Assembly (NCBI GenBank): GCA_004843165.1
Contig: CP039459.1
Coordinates: 933,501 to 997,500, forward strand
Direction: 5' to 3'
Source: Acetobacteraceae bacterium
GTDB taxonomy: Bacteria; Pseudomonadota; Alphaproteobacteria; Acetobacterales; Acetobacteraceae
DNA length: 64,000 bases
In this document: positions 41,641-50,896 of the stretch, one piece after another
How the letters are laid out: every line of letters starts with the position of its first letter
Position numbering within the stretch: position 1 is the stretch's first letter
Position numbers and translations under genes: made by a program
The notes under the pieces: generated by a model
The model's input: only the letters and a program-made list of their open reading frames with translations
The model's database searches: none
What the model was told of the DNA's origin: nothing

Positions 41641-42777
41641 TTAGTCAGCGCTATCAAAAACATCAGCGGAGTCATCATCATGTGCTGATCCGGAATTTTC
41701 CATTTCATTATCGATAATCTCTTCGATCAAGCCGGATTGTTCCCTAATCTTAGCCTCGATTTCCGCCGCCATTTCAGGATGCTCTTTCAGATAGCGTTTG
41801 GAATTTTCTTTTCCCTGTCCAATACGCACAGAATCATAAGAGAACCACGCACCAGACTTATCAACAATATTTGCTTTAACGCCTAGATCAAGAAGCTCTC
41901 CAAGCTTACTAATACCTTCGCCGTAAATAATTTCAAATTCAACCTGTTTAAAAGGCGGTGCCATTTTATTTTTAACGACTTTGATACGGGTTTGATTACC
42001 TAAAATCTCATCCTTATCCTTGATGGCGCCAATACGACGAATGTCTAAACGAATCGAAGAATAGAATTTTAAAGCATTCCCACCCGCTGTGGTTTCTGGA
42101 TTACCAAACATGACACCAATTTTCATGCGGATCTGATTAAGAAAAATCACAGTTGTATGAGAACGGTTAATTGTCCCGGTAAGCTTACGTAACGCCTGAC
42201 TCATTAAACGTGCTTGCAAACCGACATGGGAATCTCCCATATCCCCTTCAAGCTCCGCCTTTGGCACAAGGGCGGCCACAGAATCAACAACAATCAAATC
42301 AACAGCAGCAGAACGCACGAGCGTATCGGTAATTTCCAAAGCCTGCTCACCCGTATCAGGCTGGCTTAGGAGAAGATCATCGACATCCACCCCTAATTTG
42401 CGCGCATAGCCGGGATCCAAGGCATGTTCCGCATCAATAAAGGCAGCGGTTCCGCCCAGTTTTTGCGCTTCTGCAAGAATATGCAGTGCTAAAGTGGTTT
42501 TACCAGAACTTTCAGGGCCATAAATTTCAATGATGCGGCCCCGAGGAACCCCGCCAATACCGAGAGCAATATCCAGCCCTAGCGATCCTGTTGAAATAGC
42601 TTCAATTTCCCGGTTAGGCTGGTCGCCCATACGCATAATAGACTCTTTGCCGAAAGAGCGCTCAATCTGCCCTAAAGCATTCTCTAGCGCACGTTTTTTC
42701 TCGGCCTTAGCCCGGTCATCTGCGCCAGAGGCGCCCGAAGCGTTACTTGATCGGGATTTTGCAGGGGCCTTTGCCAT
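41641..42777 (-). CDS. recA: Recombinase RecA
   Basis: The 378 residues show Walker [13 protein letters not shown], Walker [13 protein letters not shown], loop 2 and the [16 protein letters not shown] signature. The N-terminus has an alphaproteobacterial-type extension, and the C-terminus is acidic ([12 protein letters not shown]). It forms filaments for homologous recombination and LexA cleavage. No clear SOS box was found in the 127 bases before it. Confidence 0.98.
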   Translation of the reverse strand: MAKAPAKSRSSNASGASGADDRAKAEKKRALENALGQIERSFGKESIMRMGDQPNREIEAISTGSLGLDIALGIGGVPRGRIIEIYGPESSGKTTLALHILAEAQKLGGTAAFIDAEHALDPGYARKLGVDVDDLLLSQPDTGEQALEITDTLVRSAAVDLIVVDSVAALVPKAELEGDMGDSHVGLQARLMSQALRKLTGTINRSHTTVIFLNQIRMKIGVMFGNPETTAGGNALKFYSSIRLDIRRIGAIKDKDEILGNQTRIKVVKNKMAPPFKQVEFEIIYGEGISKLGELLDLGVKANIVDKSGAWFSYDSVRIGQGKENSKRYLKEHPEMAAEIEAKIREQSGLIEEIIDNEMENSGSAHDDDSADVFDSAD

Positions 42778-42904
42778 AATTTCTCCAAAAAATTCAATTT
42801 TTTTACGGGGCTAAATTAAAAATAACCCAAAATTCTTCTCTTCTAAATGTGCCGTCTTCAGCTCAAAAAACAAGAGCTAAAAAAAATAAGTTTCCGATAA
42901 TAGG

Positions 42905-44440
42905 CTAATGCTGAAATTCACGACTGCGTTGACGAATTGCCAAACCGGAAACATTCTCGGCAACACCACGGCAATCTGCCAGTTCTGCACTGCCGCAAAA
43001 AATAGCATTGCCTGCCTCTTCTGGAGAGGGACGTTCTTTTTGCGGCGGTGCCTTGATCGACATTTCTGCTGGATGGGCCATAAAAGCAGCGAGATGATCC
43101 GCTAAAGAAGTCGAGGCTGCAGCTTGCCCTGTTGCTGTTGCAATCGCCTGCGGATTTCCCTGCTTTGAGAAAATCATCCCTGCCGCATAAAGCGGTGCCG
43201 GTCGGCTTTCTGGAGAAGTGCCAATCACAACGCCACTACGCCCAGCCATACGCCCGGTTCCAAAAAGATTTCCTGCACTCAAAACACAAGCAACCTGCAT
43301 CCCTTTTTCATCCCGTGCCAAAACAGAGCTGGATGCGGGCAGTGGTGGCAATGAAAAACGCTCTGACGAAAGCGGACTATTCATAAAATCCTTTGGCGAG
43401 AGCGGCTGACCATTTTCATCCAAATAACGCCACAAAGCCGCAGCCTGCTCGGCTGCTCCCTCTTTTTTCAAAGCAATGGCCGCCGCCATACCCCCATCTG
43501 TTGGCGGCGGTAAAAAAATCCCCCGCCACGCATGACCTGTCGTTGCTGGAAGATCAACCTCAATGGGGCTTACCTCTGTTGGCAAACTGCTCCGCAACGC
43601 CTCTCGTATAAGACCACCGCCTGCTTTATTAACCCCCTCAACATAGCTATCACCTAAAGAACCGCCGTACAGATCCCCGATCCCCTGCTTTTCAATCTGT
43701 TCTAAAAACCCTCCGAGCTGACGTTGGATAAGGCTGTCTCCTACCTTAAGCGGCTGAACCTCCCCTTTTTCATTCACCCCCTTTCCAAAAGCTGCCCGCA
43801 TACCAGGGTCTGCAAATAAAGGGGTTTTAACAGCTTCTAAATCTTTTGCCAGCTGACTGCTGACCCGAATACCACGCTGTGCAAAACGACGTGCCGCAAT
43901 CACATCATCAGAAAAAACCACCGATCCGAAACGATCCTGCATCAAATAAAGACCACGTGCCAACATCGGGACACTGGCCGGACGCTCCGGAGGAACCGTA
44001 GGCTTCTCTTCCCCTCCGCTGCGTGGCAGAAAAAGGAAAGCGTGGTATTCTTTATCTTTCGCAAGCAGGCACGCACCGCCCCCGCCAAAAGACGCTCTGG
44101 AAGGTAAGGTAACAGCCATCGCCAAAGAAGCCGCCACAGCGGCATCCACGGCATTTCCCCCTCTGGCCAAGACATCACGCCCAGCGATCGAAGCTTGCGG
44201 CTCATCCGCAACCACAATTCCCTCAACTGGAAGGGTCGAAGTTGTCTTTCCAAAAAGGGAGTGAAGAACATGCGAGCCGGGCTCTTTCGCTTCCTGATTC
44301 CGCACCTGAGGCGTCACGTATTTTTCACAACCTGAAAGACTCAGACCTGCTAGGAAAATGCAAAAAATCGAAAAAGATTTAGAGGAGGAAAACGCAAATC
44401 TCATCTTAGGTATCTGCCAATTTACACGCGATAAGTTCAA
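42905..44440 (-). CDS. Divergent gamma-glutamyltransferase-like lipoprotein
   Basis: This 511-residue protein has a lipoprotein signal (FLAGLSLSGC-EKY). The first half keeps the GGT fold (VVADEPQASIAGRDVLARGG, NAVDAAVAASLAMAVTLPSR, GGGGACLL). The usual self-cleavage and nucleophile motif TTHxSVVD, with threonine, appears here as a serine-rich SSSVLARD, and the NNxMDDF motif is not recognisable. FGTGRMAGRSGVVIG does match the oxyanion region. It may be a serine-type or inactive homologue. It overlaps the next gene by 35 bases. Confidence 0.65.
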   Translation of the reverse strand: MNLSRVNWQIPKMRFAFSSSKSFSIFCIFLAGLSLSGCEKYVTPQVRNQEAKEPGSHVLHSLFGKTTSTLPVEGIVVADEPQASIAGRDVLARGGNAVDAAVAASLAMAVTLPSRASFGGGGACLLAKDKEYHAFLFLPRSGGEEKPTVPPERPASVPMLARGLYLMQDRFGSVVFSDDVIAARRFAQRGIRVSSQLAKDLEAVKTPLFADPGMRAAFGKGVNEKGEVQPLKVGDSLIQRQLGGFLEQIEKQGIGDLYGGSLGDSYVEGVNKAGGGLIREALRSSLPTEVSPIEVDLPATTGHAWRGIFLPPPTDGGMAAAIALKKEGAAEQAAALWRYLDENGQPLSPKDFMNSPLSSERFSLPPLPASSSVLARDEKGMQVACVLSAGNLFGTGRMAGRSGVVIGTSPESRPAPLYAAGMIFSKQGNPQAIATATGQAAASTSLADHLAAFMAHPAEMSIKAPPQKERPSPEEAGNAIFCGSAELADCRGVAENVSGLAIRQRSREFQH

Positions 44441-44744
44441 TCGGAATAATCAATAGGAGTGAAACCAGCACGGCCCATTGCGGTTGCAAAAAAGACCAAG
44501 TGAGATGACGAAACATATAAAAAAGTAAACCGCCTAAAAAAGAACCGGCAACAAAACTCGGAATAGCATGCGGCCACTGCCATTGACGAATATCACGCTC
44601 AAAATAAAAGCGAAAAGAGCCAATTTTATGATTGGGTAAGTGACGTACCGTATCCAGCCTTCCCCAAGGCAATAAGATGACAAATCCCATCCCTCCGACG
44701 AAAGCTAAAAGAAAATATCCCCCCAAAACAATAAAGGCGTACAC
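44406..44744 (-). CDS. Membrane protein of unknown function
   Basis: This 112-residue protein has three membrane segments (FIVLGGYFLLAFVGGMGFVI, FVAGSFLGGLLFYMF, WAVLVSLLLIIPIELIA) and a polar centre (RFYFERDIRQWQWPHA). It overlaps the GGT-like gene by 35 bases and lies 20 bases after odhB on the same strand, so all three may be cotranscribed. No family recognised. Confidence 0.55.
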   Translation of the reverse strand: MYAFIVLGGYFLLAFVGGMGFVILLPWGRLDTVRHLPNHKIGSFRFYFERDIRQWQWPHAIPSFVAGSFLGGLLFYMFRHLTWSFLQPQWAVLVSLLLIIPIELIACKLADT

Positions 44745-44764
44745 TACGCTTCCTCCATTATGCC

Positions 44765-45871
44765 TTAAACATCGAGCAAAAGACGGGCCGGGTCCTCAAC
44801 AAGTTCTTTCACGGTTTTCAGAAAACTTACCCCCTCCCTTCCATCGACCAGGCGATGGTCATAAGAAAGCGCCGCATACATCATCGGACGGATAACGACT
44901 TGCCCTGCAACAGCAACAGGACGTTCTTTGACCGCATGAAGACCCAAAACGCCAGATTGTTTTGGACTTAGCAGGGGGGTGGATAAAAGAGAGCCGAAAA
45001 TCCCGCCATTTGTAATCGTAAAGCTTGCTCCTGCAAGATCCTCACGAAGCAAACGTGCCTCACGGGCTCTTTTTGCAAAATCAGCAACTTGCTGTTCAAT
45101 ATTGGCAAAGCTTAAAGATTCAGCCTCTTGAATAACCGGCACGACTAACCCTTTATCCGTTGTCACGGCAATCCCAAGATTGGCATGGCGTCGGTAAACG
45201 GCCTCATCGCCCTCAATATAAGCATTTAACACAGGAAAACGGATAAGGGCTCTTGCAACAGCACCCGCAAAAAAAGACATAAAACCGAGTTTGGTGCCGC
45301 CATGCATTTCTGTGAAATCTTTTTGATAACGCTTACGGAGCGCAATCACCTCGCTCATGTCAATTTCGGTAAATGTCGTTAAGACAGCCGCTTGATTTTG
45401 AATTTCTTTTAAATTACGCGCAACAGCTTGGCGTAACGGCGTGAGCTTTAAACGTCTTTCTTCGCCACTCGGTAAAGAGATTTCACTTTCTGGCGGTATT
45501 GAGGACGAAGAGATTTTCTGAGATACATTTTTAGAAATCTCTGTTGGTTTAGGCGTAAATTGAGATGTGGAAGGTGCTTTTTTTTCCTTTGAAATTTCTA
45601 ATTGCCCTAAGGATTGACCTGATTTCACTTCGGAGCCTGCGGGGAGGGGGGAGAATAAAATGCCACGCTCAGGTGCTGGAACCTCAAGACTGATCTTATC
45701 CGTTTCCAATTCTAAGATCGGCTCGCCGGCTTCAATGATCTCTCCCTCTTTCAAGAGCCATCTTGCAAGAAGAGCGGTTTCAACTGTTTCCCCTAAAGGC
45801 GGAACAATAATATCAATTTTTTGTGTCAATTTTGATTTTTTCTCTGCCTGTTTTGCCATTTTCAATTCCAT
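44765..45871 (-). CDS. sucB: 2-oxoglutarate dehydrogenase E2 (dihydrolipoamide succinyltransferase) lacking the subunit-binding domain
   Basis: The 368 residues begin with a lipoyl domain containing [12 protein letters not shown] (lipoyl lysine K59). The linker (about 98-140) is rich in S, P and K. A catalytic core follows, with [18 protein letters not shown] and the active site [10 protein letters not shown] (H339, D343). Between linker and core I see no peripheral subunit-binding domain, which in this family normally recruits E3 and/or E1. No E1 (sucA) or E3 (lpd) gene is adjacent. An alternative start lies four codons downstream. Confidence 0.8.
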   Translation of the reverse strand: MELKMAKQAEKKSKLTQKIDIIVPPLGETVETALLARWLLKEGEIIEAGEPILELETDKISLEVPAPERGILFSPLPAGSEVKSGQSLGQLEISKEKKAPSTSQFTPKPTEISKNVSQKISSSSIPPESEISLPSGEERRLKLTPLRQAVARNLKEIQNQAAVLTTFTEIDMSEVIALRKRYQKDFTEMHGGTKLGFMSFFAGAVARALIRFPVLNAYIEGDEAVYRRHANLGIAVTTDKGLVVPVIQEAESLSFANIEQQVADFAKRAREARLLREDLAGASFTITNGGIFGSLLSTPLLSPKQSGVLGLHAVKERPVAVAGQVVIRPMMYAALSYDHRLVDGREGVSFLKTVKELVEDPARLLLDV

Positions 45872-45931
45872 CCGCTCACTTGTGCGCCATCATCCTTAAT
45901 ATGTTAGAATAAGGAGCGCCTAAAAGAAACG

Positions 45932-46276
45932 CTACATCCGCTCCAAGGAGAACAAAACAGGGCGTAGTTTTCCACGTGCAATAGATACTCTTGCAAAAAC
46001 AATCCAAGAAACCGGGGCAATAAGACCAAGAAGTAATGCCGCAAAAATCATGTAAATGGCAATATTTGATGAAGAAGCACTTCCCAGAAAACAAAAAGCA
46101 GCAAACCATATACTAATCCAGTCAACTTCGAGCAAAACAAATAGAATAAAGATTGGCAGCTGACGGTATTTTCCCTGAGGTGCAAGAGAAAACAGAACAA
46201 ACATTGCTGCGGCAACAATCCATCCAACGAGTGCGGATATTCCGCAGGCCATTACTAAGATAACTAATTGATCCAT
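45932..46276 (-). CDS. Membrane protein of unknown function
   Basis: This 114-residue protein has four hydrophobic segments (VILVMACGISALVGWIVAAA, LPIFILFVLLEVDWISIW, AAFCFLGSASSSNIAIYMIF, ALLLGLIAPVSWIVFARVSI). No family recognised. Separated from sucB by 60 bases. Confidence 0.5.
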   Translation of the reverse strand: MDQLVILVMACGISALVGWIVAAAMFVLFSLAPQGKYRQLPIFILFVLLEVDWISIWFAAFCFLGSASSSNIAIYMIFAALLLGLIAPVSWIVFARVSIARGKLRPVLFSLERM

Positions 46277-46412
46277 CTCTCACACCTTAAAGTTAAAGTT
46301 TTAAGAATAAAATATCCCCTTATTATAAAACATTTTTATCCCTTGCGCTTTTCTTTTTTCCCTGTTTTGTTAAGGACCTCTTTTTCTTTCCTGACTTAAG
46401 AACACCCATGTC

Positions 46413-47084
46413 ATGCTTTCCTCTTTAACCCCTCTTATTCCCTTTACCATTTTCTGGATTGGCTGTGTTTTTGTCCCAGGCTTAGACTTTGTCTTTGTCT
46501 CCCGCACAGCTGCCATGCAGGGACGTATGGCCGGCATTATGGCCTCCCTTGGAGTTTCCGTTGGAAGTACCGTCTGGGGCATTGCTGGTTATTTTGGCAT
46601 TCATGCCCTTTTTGTTCTTGAACCCAATCTTTTTCTTGGTATGAAAATGGCCGGTGGCCTCTACCTCATCTGGGTTGGAAGCAAGCTTCTGCGTGGCCAA
46701 GGACATGATACAGGATTACAAGGAACCTCTAACAAGGAAGTTCTCCGACTTAGTAATGTTTTTTGGGCCGGCGTTTTATGTGATCTTTCAAATCCAAAAA
46801 CCCTTGTTTTTATCTCTTCGCTCTTTGCCAGCGCCTTTCCTTCTAATGCCAGTACTTTTCTTGGACTCTGTGCGATTTTAATGATTTTCTTCTCAACCTT
46901 TATCATTATGGGACTGATTGCCGCTTGCTTAGCAGCACCGATTGTCTCAACATGGTTTTGGCGTCAAAGACTCCTCATAGACCGAGGAGCTGGCATTATT
47001 TTTATCATTCTCGGTGCTGGTTTCGTTCTTGAAACGCTTCCACACCCTTCCCTTGCCACCTTCATGACAAAATTTATTTTATAA
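46413..47084 (+). CDS. LysE/RhtB-family amino acid exporter
   Basis: This 223-residue inner membrane protein has six hydrophobic segments. The N-terminal PFTIFWIGCVFVPGLDFVFV and the following RTAAMQGRMAGIMASLGVSV match the family's P-G-P-x-hydrophobic pattern and first loop. It probably exports an amino acid such as homoserine, threonine or lysine. No regulator is beside it. Confidence 0.8.
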   Translation: MLSSLTPLIPFTIFWIGCVFVPGLDFVFVSRTAAMQGRMAGIMASLGVSVGSTVWGIAGYFGIHALFVLEPNLFLGMKMAGGLYLIWVGSKLLRGQGHDTGLQGTSNKEVLRLSNVFWAGVLCDLSNPKTLVFISSLFASAFPSNASTFLGLCAILMIFFSTFIIMGLIAACLAAPIVSTWFWRQRLLIDRGAGIIFIILGAGFVLETLPHPSLATFMTKFIL

Positions 47085-47428
47085 TTTCTTTCTTTCAAGA
47101 TTTGACCTGCCGCAAAAAATATCTTATCAATTTTTGTAACAAGAGAGATTTCTCTTGAAACAGTGAGGGGGGCAGTCTTTTTCCTCTCTTTCTTTACATC
47201 ACGCTCTAAAACTTGATGGATCGTTACTTTGGCTTGCGCTATCCTAGTGTACTGCCATTTTTCAAAGCTCAAATTCTTTCGAAAAAATCTCGCTTTGCTT
47301 ATTGCTAAATCTTTCCAGAATTTTTCTTATATTTTTGCCTATGTTGCTGACCAATGACGCATCATCTGCCATACAGTCACATATCCGATCCTCTATGAGA
47401 GCTATATTTTTTAATTTGAGAAAAACGA
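47085..47428. other. Intergenic region (rho leader)
   Basis: The 344 bases upstream of rho are AT-rich with no gene seen. A long untranslated leader is common before rho, where Rho represses its own synthesis. I do not see a clear terminator or riboswitch. Confidence 0.45.
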
Positions 47429-48739
47429 ATGCATCTTGCTGAACTGAAGACAAAGAAAGCCTCTGAACTCATTTTGATGGCAGAAGAGCTTGAAATTGAA
47501 AATGCCTCCAATCTGCGCCAGCAGGATCTTACCTTCGCTATTTTAAAGGCTTTGGCAGATGATGAGCAGGCCGTTTTTGGGGATGGAACCCTTGAAATCA
47601 TGCCAGACGGTTTCGGTTTTTTACGCTCCTCCACAGCCAACTATCTTCCTGGTGCGAACGATATCTATATCTCTCCTCAGCAGATTAGAAAATTCGGCCT
47701 TCGCCCCGGTGATACGATTGAAGGTGAACTTAAAGCCCCTGGAGAAAACGAACGTTATTTCAGCGTTGAAAAACTTACAGCCATCAATTTTTCAGAACCT
47801 GAAAAAGCACGACACCGCGTTAATTTCGACAATTTAACCCCCCTTTATCCTGACCAGCAGCTTCGATTAGAAGTGCCCCTGATTGAAGAAAAAGAAAAAA
47901 GAACCACCGCCGTTTCTAAAAACGGTAAAGGTAAAAAAGACAATAAAGATTATACAGCCCGTGTGATTGACCTTGTTGCCCCTATCGGTATGGGACAACG
48001 TGCCCTCATTGTTGCGCCGCCACGGACAGGTAAAACCGTGATGTTGCAATCTATTGCACAATCCATCACGATCAATAATCCCGATGTTTCTCTTATCGTG
48101 CTTCTCATTGACGAACGTCCTGAAGAAGTCACTGATATGGCACGCTCCGTGCGGGGGGAAGTCGTTTCCTCCACCTTTGATGAGCCGGCAAAGCGCCATG
48201 TTGAAGTAGCCGAAATGGTCATGGAAAAGGCAAAGCGCCTTGTTGAAAATGGCCGTGATGTTGTGATCTTACTTGATTCCATCACCCGCCTCGCCAGAGC
48301 CTATAATACGGTTGTGCCTTCTTCGGGAAAAGTTTTAACAGGGGGTGTGGATGCCAATGCGCTCCAACGTCCAAAACGCTTCTTTGGTGCAGCACGTAAT
48401 ATCGAAGCCGGCGGCTCATTGACGATTATTGCCACCGCTTTAATTGAAACAGGCTCACGCATGGATGAGGTCATTTTTGAAGAGTTTAAAGGAACGGGCA
48501 ACTCCGAACTTGTTCTTGATCGGAAACTCTCTGATAAACGTACCTTCCCTGCGATTGACATTATTAAATCAGGCACACGTAAGGAAGAACTTCTCGTTGA
48601 CCGTGCCGAGCTTTCGAAAATGTGGGTCTTACGCCGCTTGCTTTCAACAATGGGAGCACAAGAAGGCATGGACTTCCTGCTTGATAAATTACGCTACAGC
48701 AAATCCAATGCCGATTTTTTCGAAGCGATGAATAATTAG
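47429..48739 (+). CDS. rho: Transcription termination factor Rho
   Basis: The 436 residues begin with an N-terminal RNA-binding domain ([20 protein letters not shown], then the cold-shock-like PDGFGFLRS). A lysine-rich insert of about 15 residues follows ([15 protein letters not shown]). The ATPase domain has [12 protein letters not shown] (P-loop), [14 protein letters not shown] and the RNA-binding Q-loop [14 protein letters not shown]. It is an RNA-dependent hexameric translocase. It is followed by a strong intrinsic terminator. Confidence 0.97.
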   Translation: MHLAELKTKKASELILMAEELEIENASNLRQQDLTFAILKALADDEQAVFGDGTLEIMPDGFGFLRSSTANYLPGANDIYISPQQIRKFGLRPGDTIEGELKAPGENERYFSVEKLTAINFSEPEKARHRVNFDNLTPLYPDQQLRLEVPLIEEKEKRTTAVSKNGKGKKDNKDYTARVIDLVAPIGMGQRALIVAPPRTGKTVMLQSIAQSITINNPDVSLIVLLIDERPEEVTDMARSVRGEVVSSTFDEPAKRHVEVAEMVMEKAKRLVENGRDVVILLDSITRLARAYNTVVPSSGKVLTGGVDANALQRPKRFFGAARNIEAGGSLTIIATALIETGSRMDEVIFEEFKGTGNSELVLDRKLSDKRTFPAIDIIKSGTRKEELLVDRAELSKMWVLRRLLSTMGAQEGMDFLLDKLRYSKSNADFFEAMNN

Positions 48740-48763
48740 TATTTCCTCATCCTAAAAAGTCAC

Positions 48764-48802
48764 AATAAAAGCTTAAGGCAAAATGCCTTAAGCTTTTATT
48801 TT
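48764..48802 (+). terminator. Intrinsic terminator after rho
   Basis: Perfect 17-pair stem aataaaagcttaaggca/tgccttaagcttttatt, loop aaa, then tt. The T-tract lies within the right arm. Confidence 0.85.
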
Positions 48803-48891
48803 ATCTAAGCGCTTCTTTTTCATTCCCAGCATACCAATATCTATGACACTGGAAAGAAAACTTTCCGACAAAATATAAAAGGTATGCAGTT

Positions 48892-50100
48892 ATGGCGAAA
48901 ATATTATGCGTTCTCTATCCAGATCCTCAAGCAGGCTATCCACCGCAATATATCCGTGAGCTGCAGCCCTCTCTCAAAGGGCCTTATGCAAACGAGCTTT
49001 TGAATCTGCCAGAGAAAATCCGACCTACGGAAAGTCTCCTTGAACATCAAGAAGCACTCTATAAGCATTTTGTGAAAGAGCAGGATAACCAACTCCTTGG
49101 ATGCGTTTCCGGTAAGCTTGGACTAGAAAAATGGTGCCATGAAAATGGACACGAACTCATCGTCATTTCCAATAAAGATGGCAAGAATTCTGATTTCGAT
49201 AAATATCTGCCAGAAGCGGATATCGTCATTTCACAACCTTTTTGGCCGGCCTATCTGACAAAAGAACGCTTGCAAAAAGCCAAAAATCTTAAACTTGCGA
49301 TCACGGCAGGCATTGGTTCTGACCATGTGGATCTCAAAGCCGCTTCGGAAAGAAATGTCTCCGTCGTTGAGGCTACAGGCTCCAACTCTATCTCTGTGGC
49401 CGAACATATTGTCATGATGACCCTTTCACTCGTTCGGAACTACTTGCCATCACACGCTTTAGCCGTGAATGGGGTCTGGAATATCGCCGATTGCGTTTCC
49501 CGCAGCTACGATATTGCCAATATGCGTTTTGGCGCTGTCGGTGCCGGACGTATTGGATTCGCTGTTCTTAAACGCCTTAAAGCCTTTGATTGCGAACTCC
49601 ATTACACCCAACGAACCCGCTTGCCAGAAGACGTTGAAAAGGAATATGGCCTGATCTTTCACAAGACGCCCGAAGATATGGCACCGCATGTGGATATTAT
49701 AAGTGCGCACCTACCGCTTTATCCGGCAACACGGCATTTGTTTAACGAGAAACTCTTCTCCAAGATGAATCGTGGCACTTACCTGATTAACTGCTCACGT
49801 GGTGAATTGGTGGATATGGATGCGTTAGCAAAAGCGCAAAAAGAAGGCAAAATTGCCGCTTATGCTGGCGATGTCTGGTTCCCTCAGCCGGCACCGGCAG
49901 ACCATCCTTGGCGGACAATGCCCTTTAACGGTATGACACCGCACATGTCTGGAACTTCTTTAACGGCACAAGCCCGTTATACGTCCATCACGCATGAAAT
50001 CCTTAAAAATTTTCTCACGGATAAGCCTATCCCTGAAGATTATTACATCGTTAAAGGACATGAACTCAGCGGCACAGGCGCAAAGTCCTATCAGCTCTGA
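48892..50100 (+). CDS. fdh: Formate dehydrogenase (D-2-hydroxyacid family), probably NADP-preferring
   Basis: This 402-residue soluble enzyme oxidises formate to CO2. Catalytic residues are present: N165 in GSNSISVAEH, R303 in NCSRGELVD, H351 in TPHMSGTS, and PFWP for formate. In the coenzyme domain the loop reads GAVGAGRIG and the end of strand two reads HYTQRTRLP. NAD enzymes such as that of Pseudomonas sp. 101 have A198 and D221 at these two places. Here they are G217 and Q240, the combination known to favour NADP. It stands alone between two terminators. Confidence 0.93.
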   Translation: MAKILCVLYPDPQAGYPPQYIRELQPSLKGPYANELLNLPEKIRPTESLLEHQEALYKHFVKEQDNQLLGCVSGKLGLEKWCHENGHELIVISNKDGKNSDFDKYLPEADIVISQPFWPAYLTKERLQKAKNLKLAITAGIGSDHVDLKAASERNVSVVEATGSNSISVAEHIVMMTLSLVRNYLPSHALAVNGVWNIADCVSRSYDIANMRFGAVGAGRIGFAVLKRLKAFDCELHYTQRTRLPEDVEKEYGLIFHKTPEDMAPHVDIISAHLPLYPATRHLFNEKLFSKMNRGTYLINCSRGELVDMDALAKAQKEGKIAAYAGDVWFPQPAPADHPWRTMPFNGMTPHMSGTSLTAQARYTSITHEILKNFLTDKPIPEDYYIVKGHELSGTGAKSYQL

Positions 50101-50121
50101 TTCAAATAACTTTTCAAAACA

Positions 50122-50152
50122 AAAACCGGCTTCTTAGAGGCCGGTTTTTTTT
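50122..50152 (+). terminator. Intrinsic terminator after formate dehydrogenase gene
   Basis: Stem aaaaccggc/gccggtttt with nine-base loop and a run of eight Ts. Confidence 0.85.
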
Positions 50153-50365
50153 GCTTTAAAATAGCTATTTTTGAATCGAAAAGAGGCATTAGATTCTCTT
50201 CTTTTCAACAGGAGCCTTTTCTCTGTGGCAACGAGGGCGATACAAAAATCTCCCTCCTTGAAGATGAGCAAAAAAGAAAGATAGCCATATTCTGGTTAAA
50301 TATTTAACTTCCACAATACGACATACGCCCCAATGCCACTTCTCTTATTCCTTTAAAAGAGACTT

Positions 50366-50836
50366 TTACTGATTCAAGAAATGCTTTTCTAAATTCAAAA
50401 GAAATTCTTTATTTTCCGAGCCGCCAAAGGAATATTCCCCAACCCTACCATTTTTCGGCAAAACACGGTGGCAAGGAATTAAAATAGGTAAAGGATTAGC
50501 CCCCGTTGCGTTTCCAACAGCCCTTGGCGATGTTTTTAATTTTTCCGCAATCTCACCGTAAGTTATTGTCTCTCCATAAGGAATCTTGGCAATTTCTTTC
50601 CAAACATTTTTTTGAAAAGCCGTTCCAAAAGGCACAAGCTTAAGGTCAGAGAAATCTTTACACTTACCGTCAAAATAATCTTGCAAAGCATTTTCTGCCC
50701 TGCTTAAAACAGCATTTCCTGTCTCCTGATCTCGTCCCCATCCTTCGTCAACGGAAACAATGCCCATTCCCTCACCAAAATCATCTGCGCTGAGCGTGAT
50801 TTCCCCAATCGGGCTATGAAAAGATTTCTGTCCCAT
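50366..50836 (-). CDS. ogt: Methylated-DNA-protein cysteine methyltransferase
   Basis: This 156-residue suicide enzyme removes alkyl groups from O6-guanine. Active-site PILIPCHRVLP (Cys acceptor) and the preceding helix-turn-helix (AVGNATGANP) are intact, and YSFGGSENKEFLL follows. No AdaA-type N-terminal domain. Single gene, divergent from mnmE. Confidence 0.93.
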   Translation of the reverse strand: MGQKSFHSPIGEITLSADDFGEGMGIVSVDEGWGRDQETGNAVLSRAENALQDYFDGKCKDFSDLKLVPFGTAFQKNVWKEIAKIPYGETITYGEIAEKLKTSPRAVGNATGANPLPILIPCHRVLPKNGRVGEYSFGGSENKEFLLNLEKHFLNQ

Positions 50837-50896
50837 CTTTATTTCCTTTATGCTTAGGCTCTGTTTTTAAATTCACTCTTTCTTTAAAATAGCCTC

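Noticed and set aside
45968-45983. A second parS (ttttccacgtgcaata)
   Set aside because: Three mismatches to the palindrome, including both outer arms; probably chance within a coding gene.
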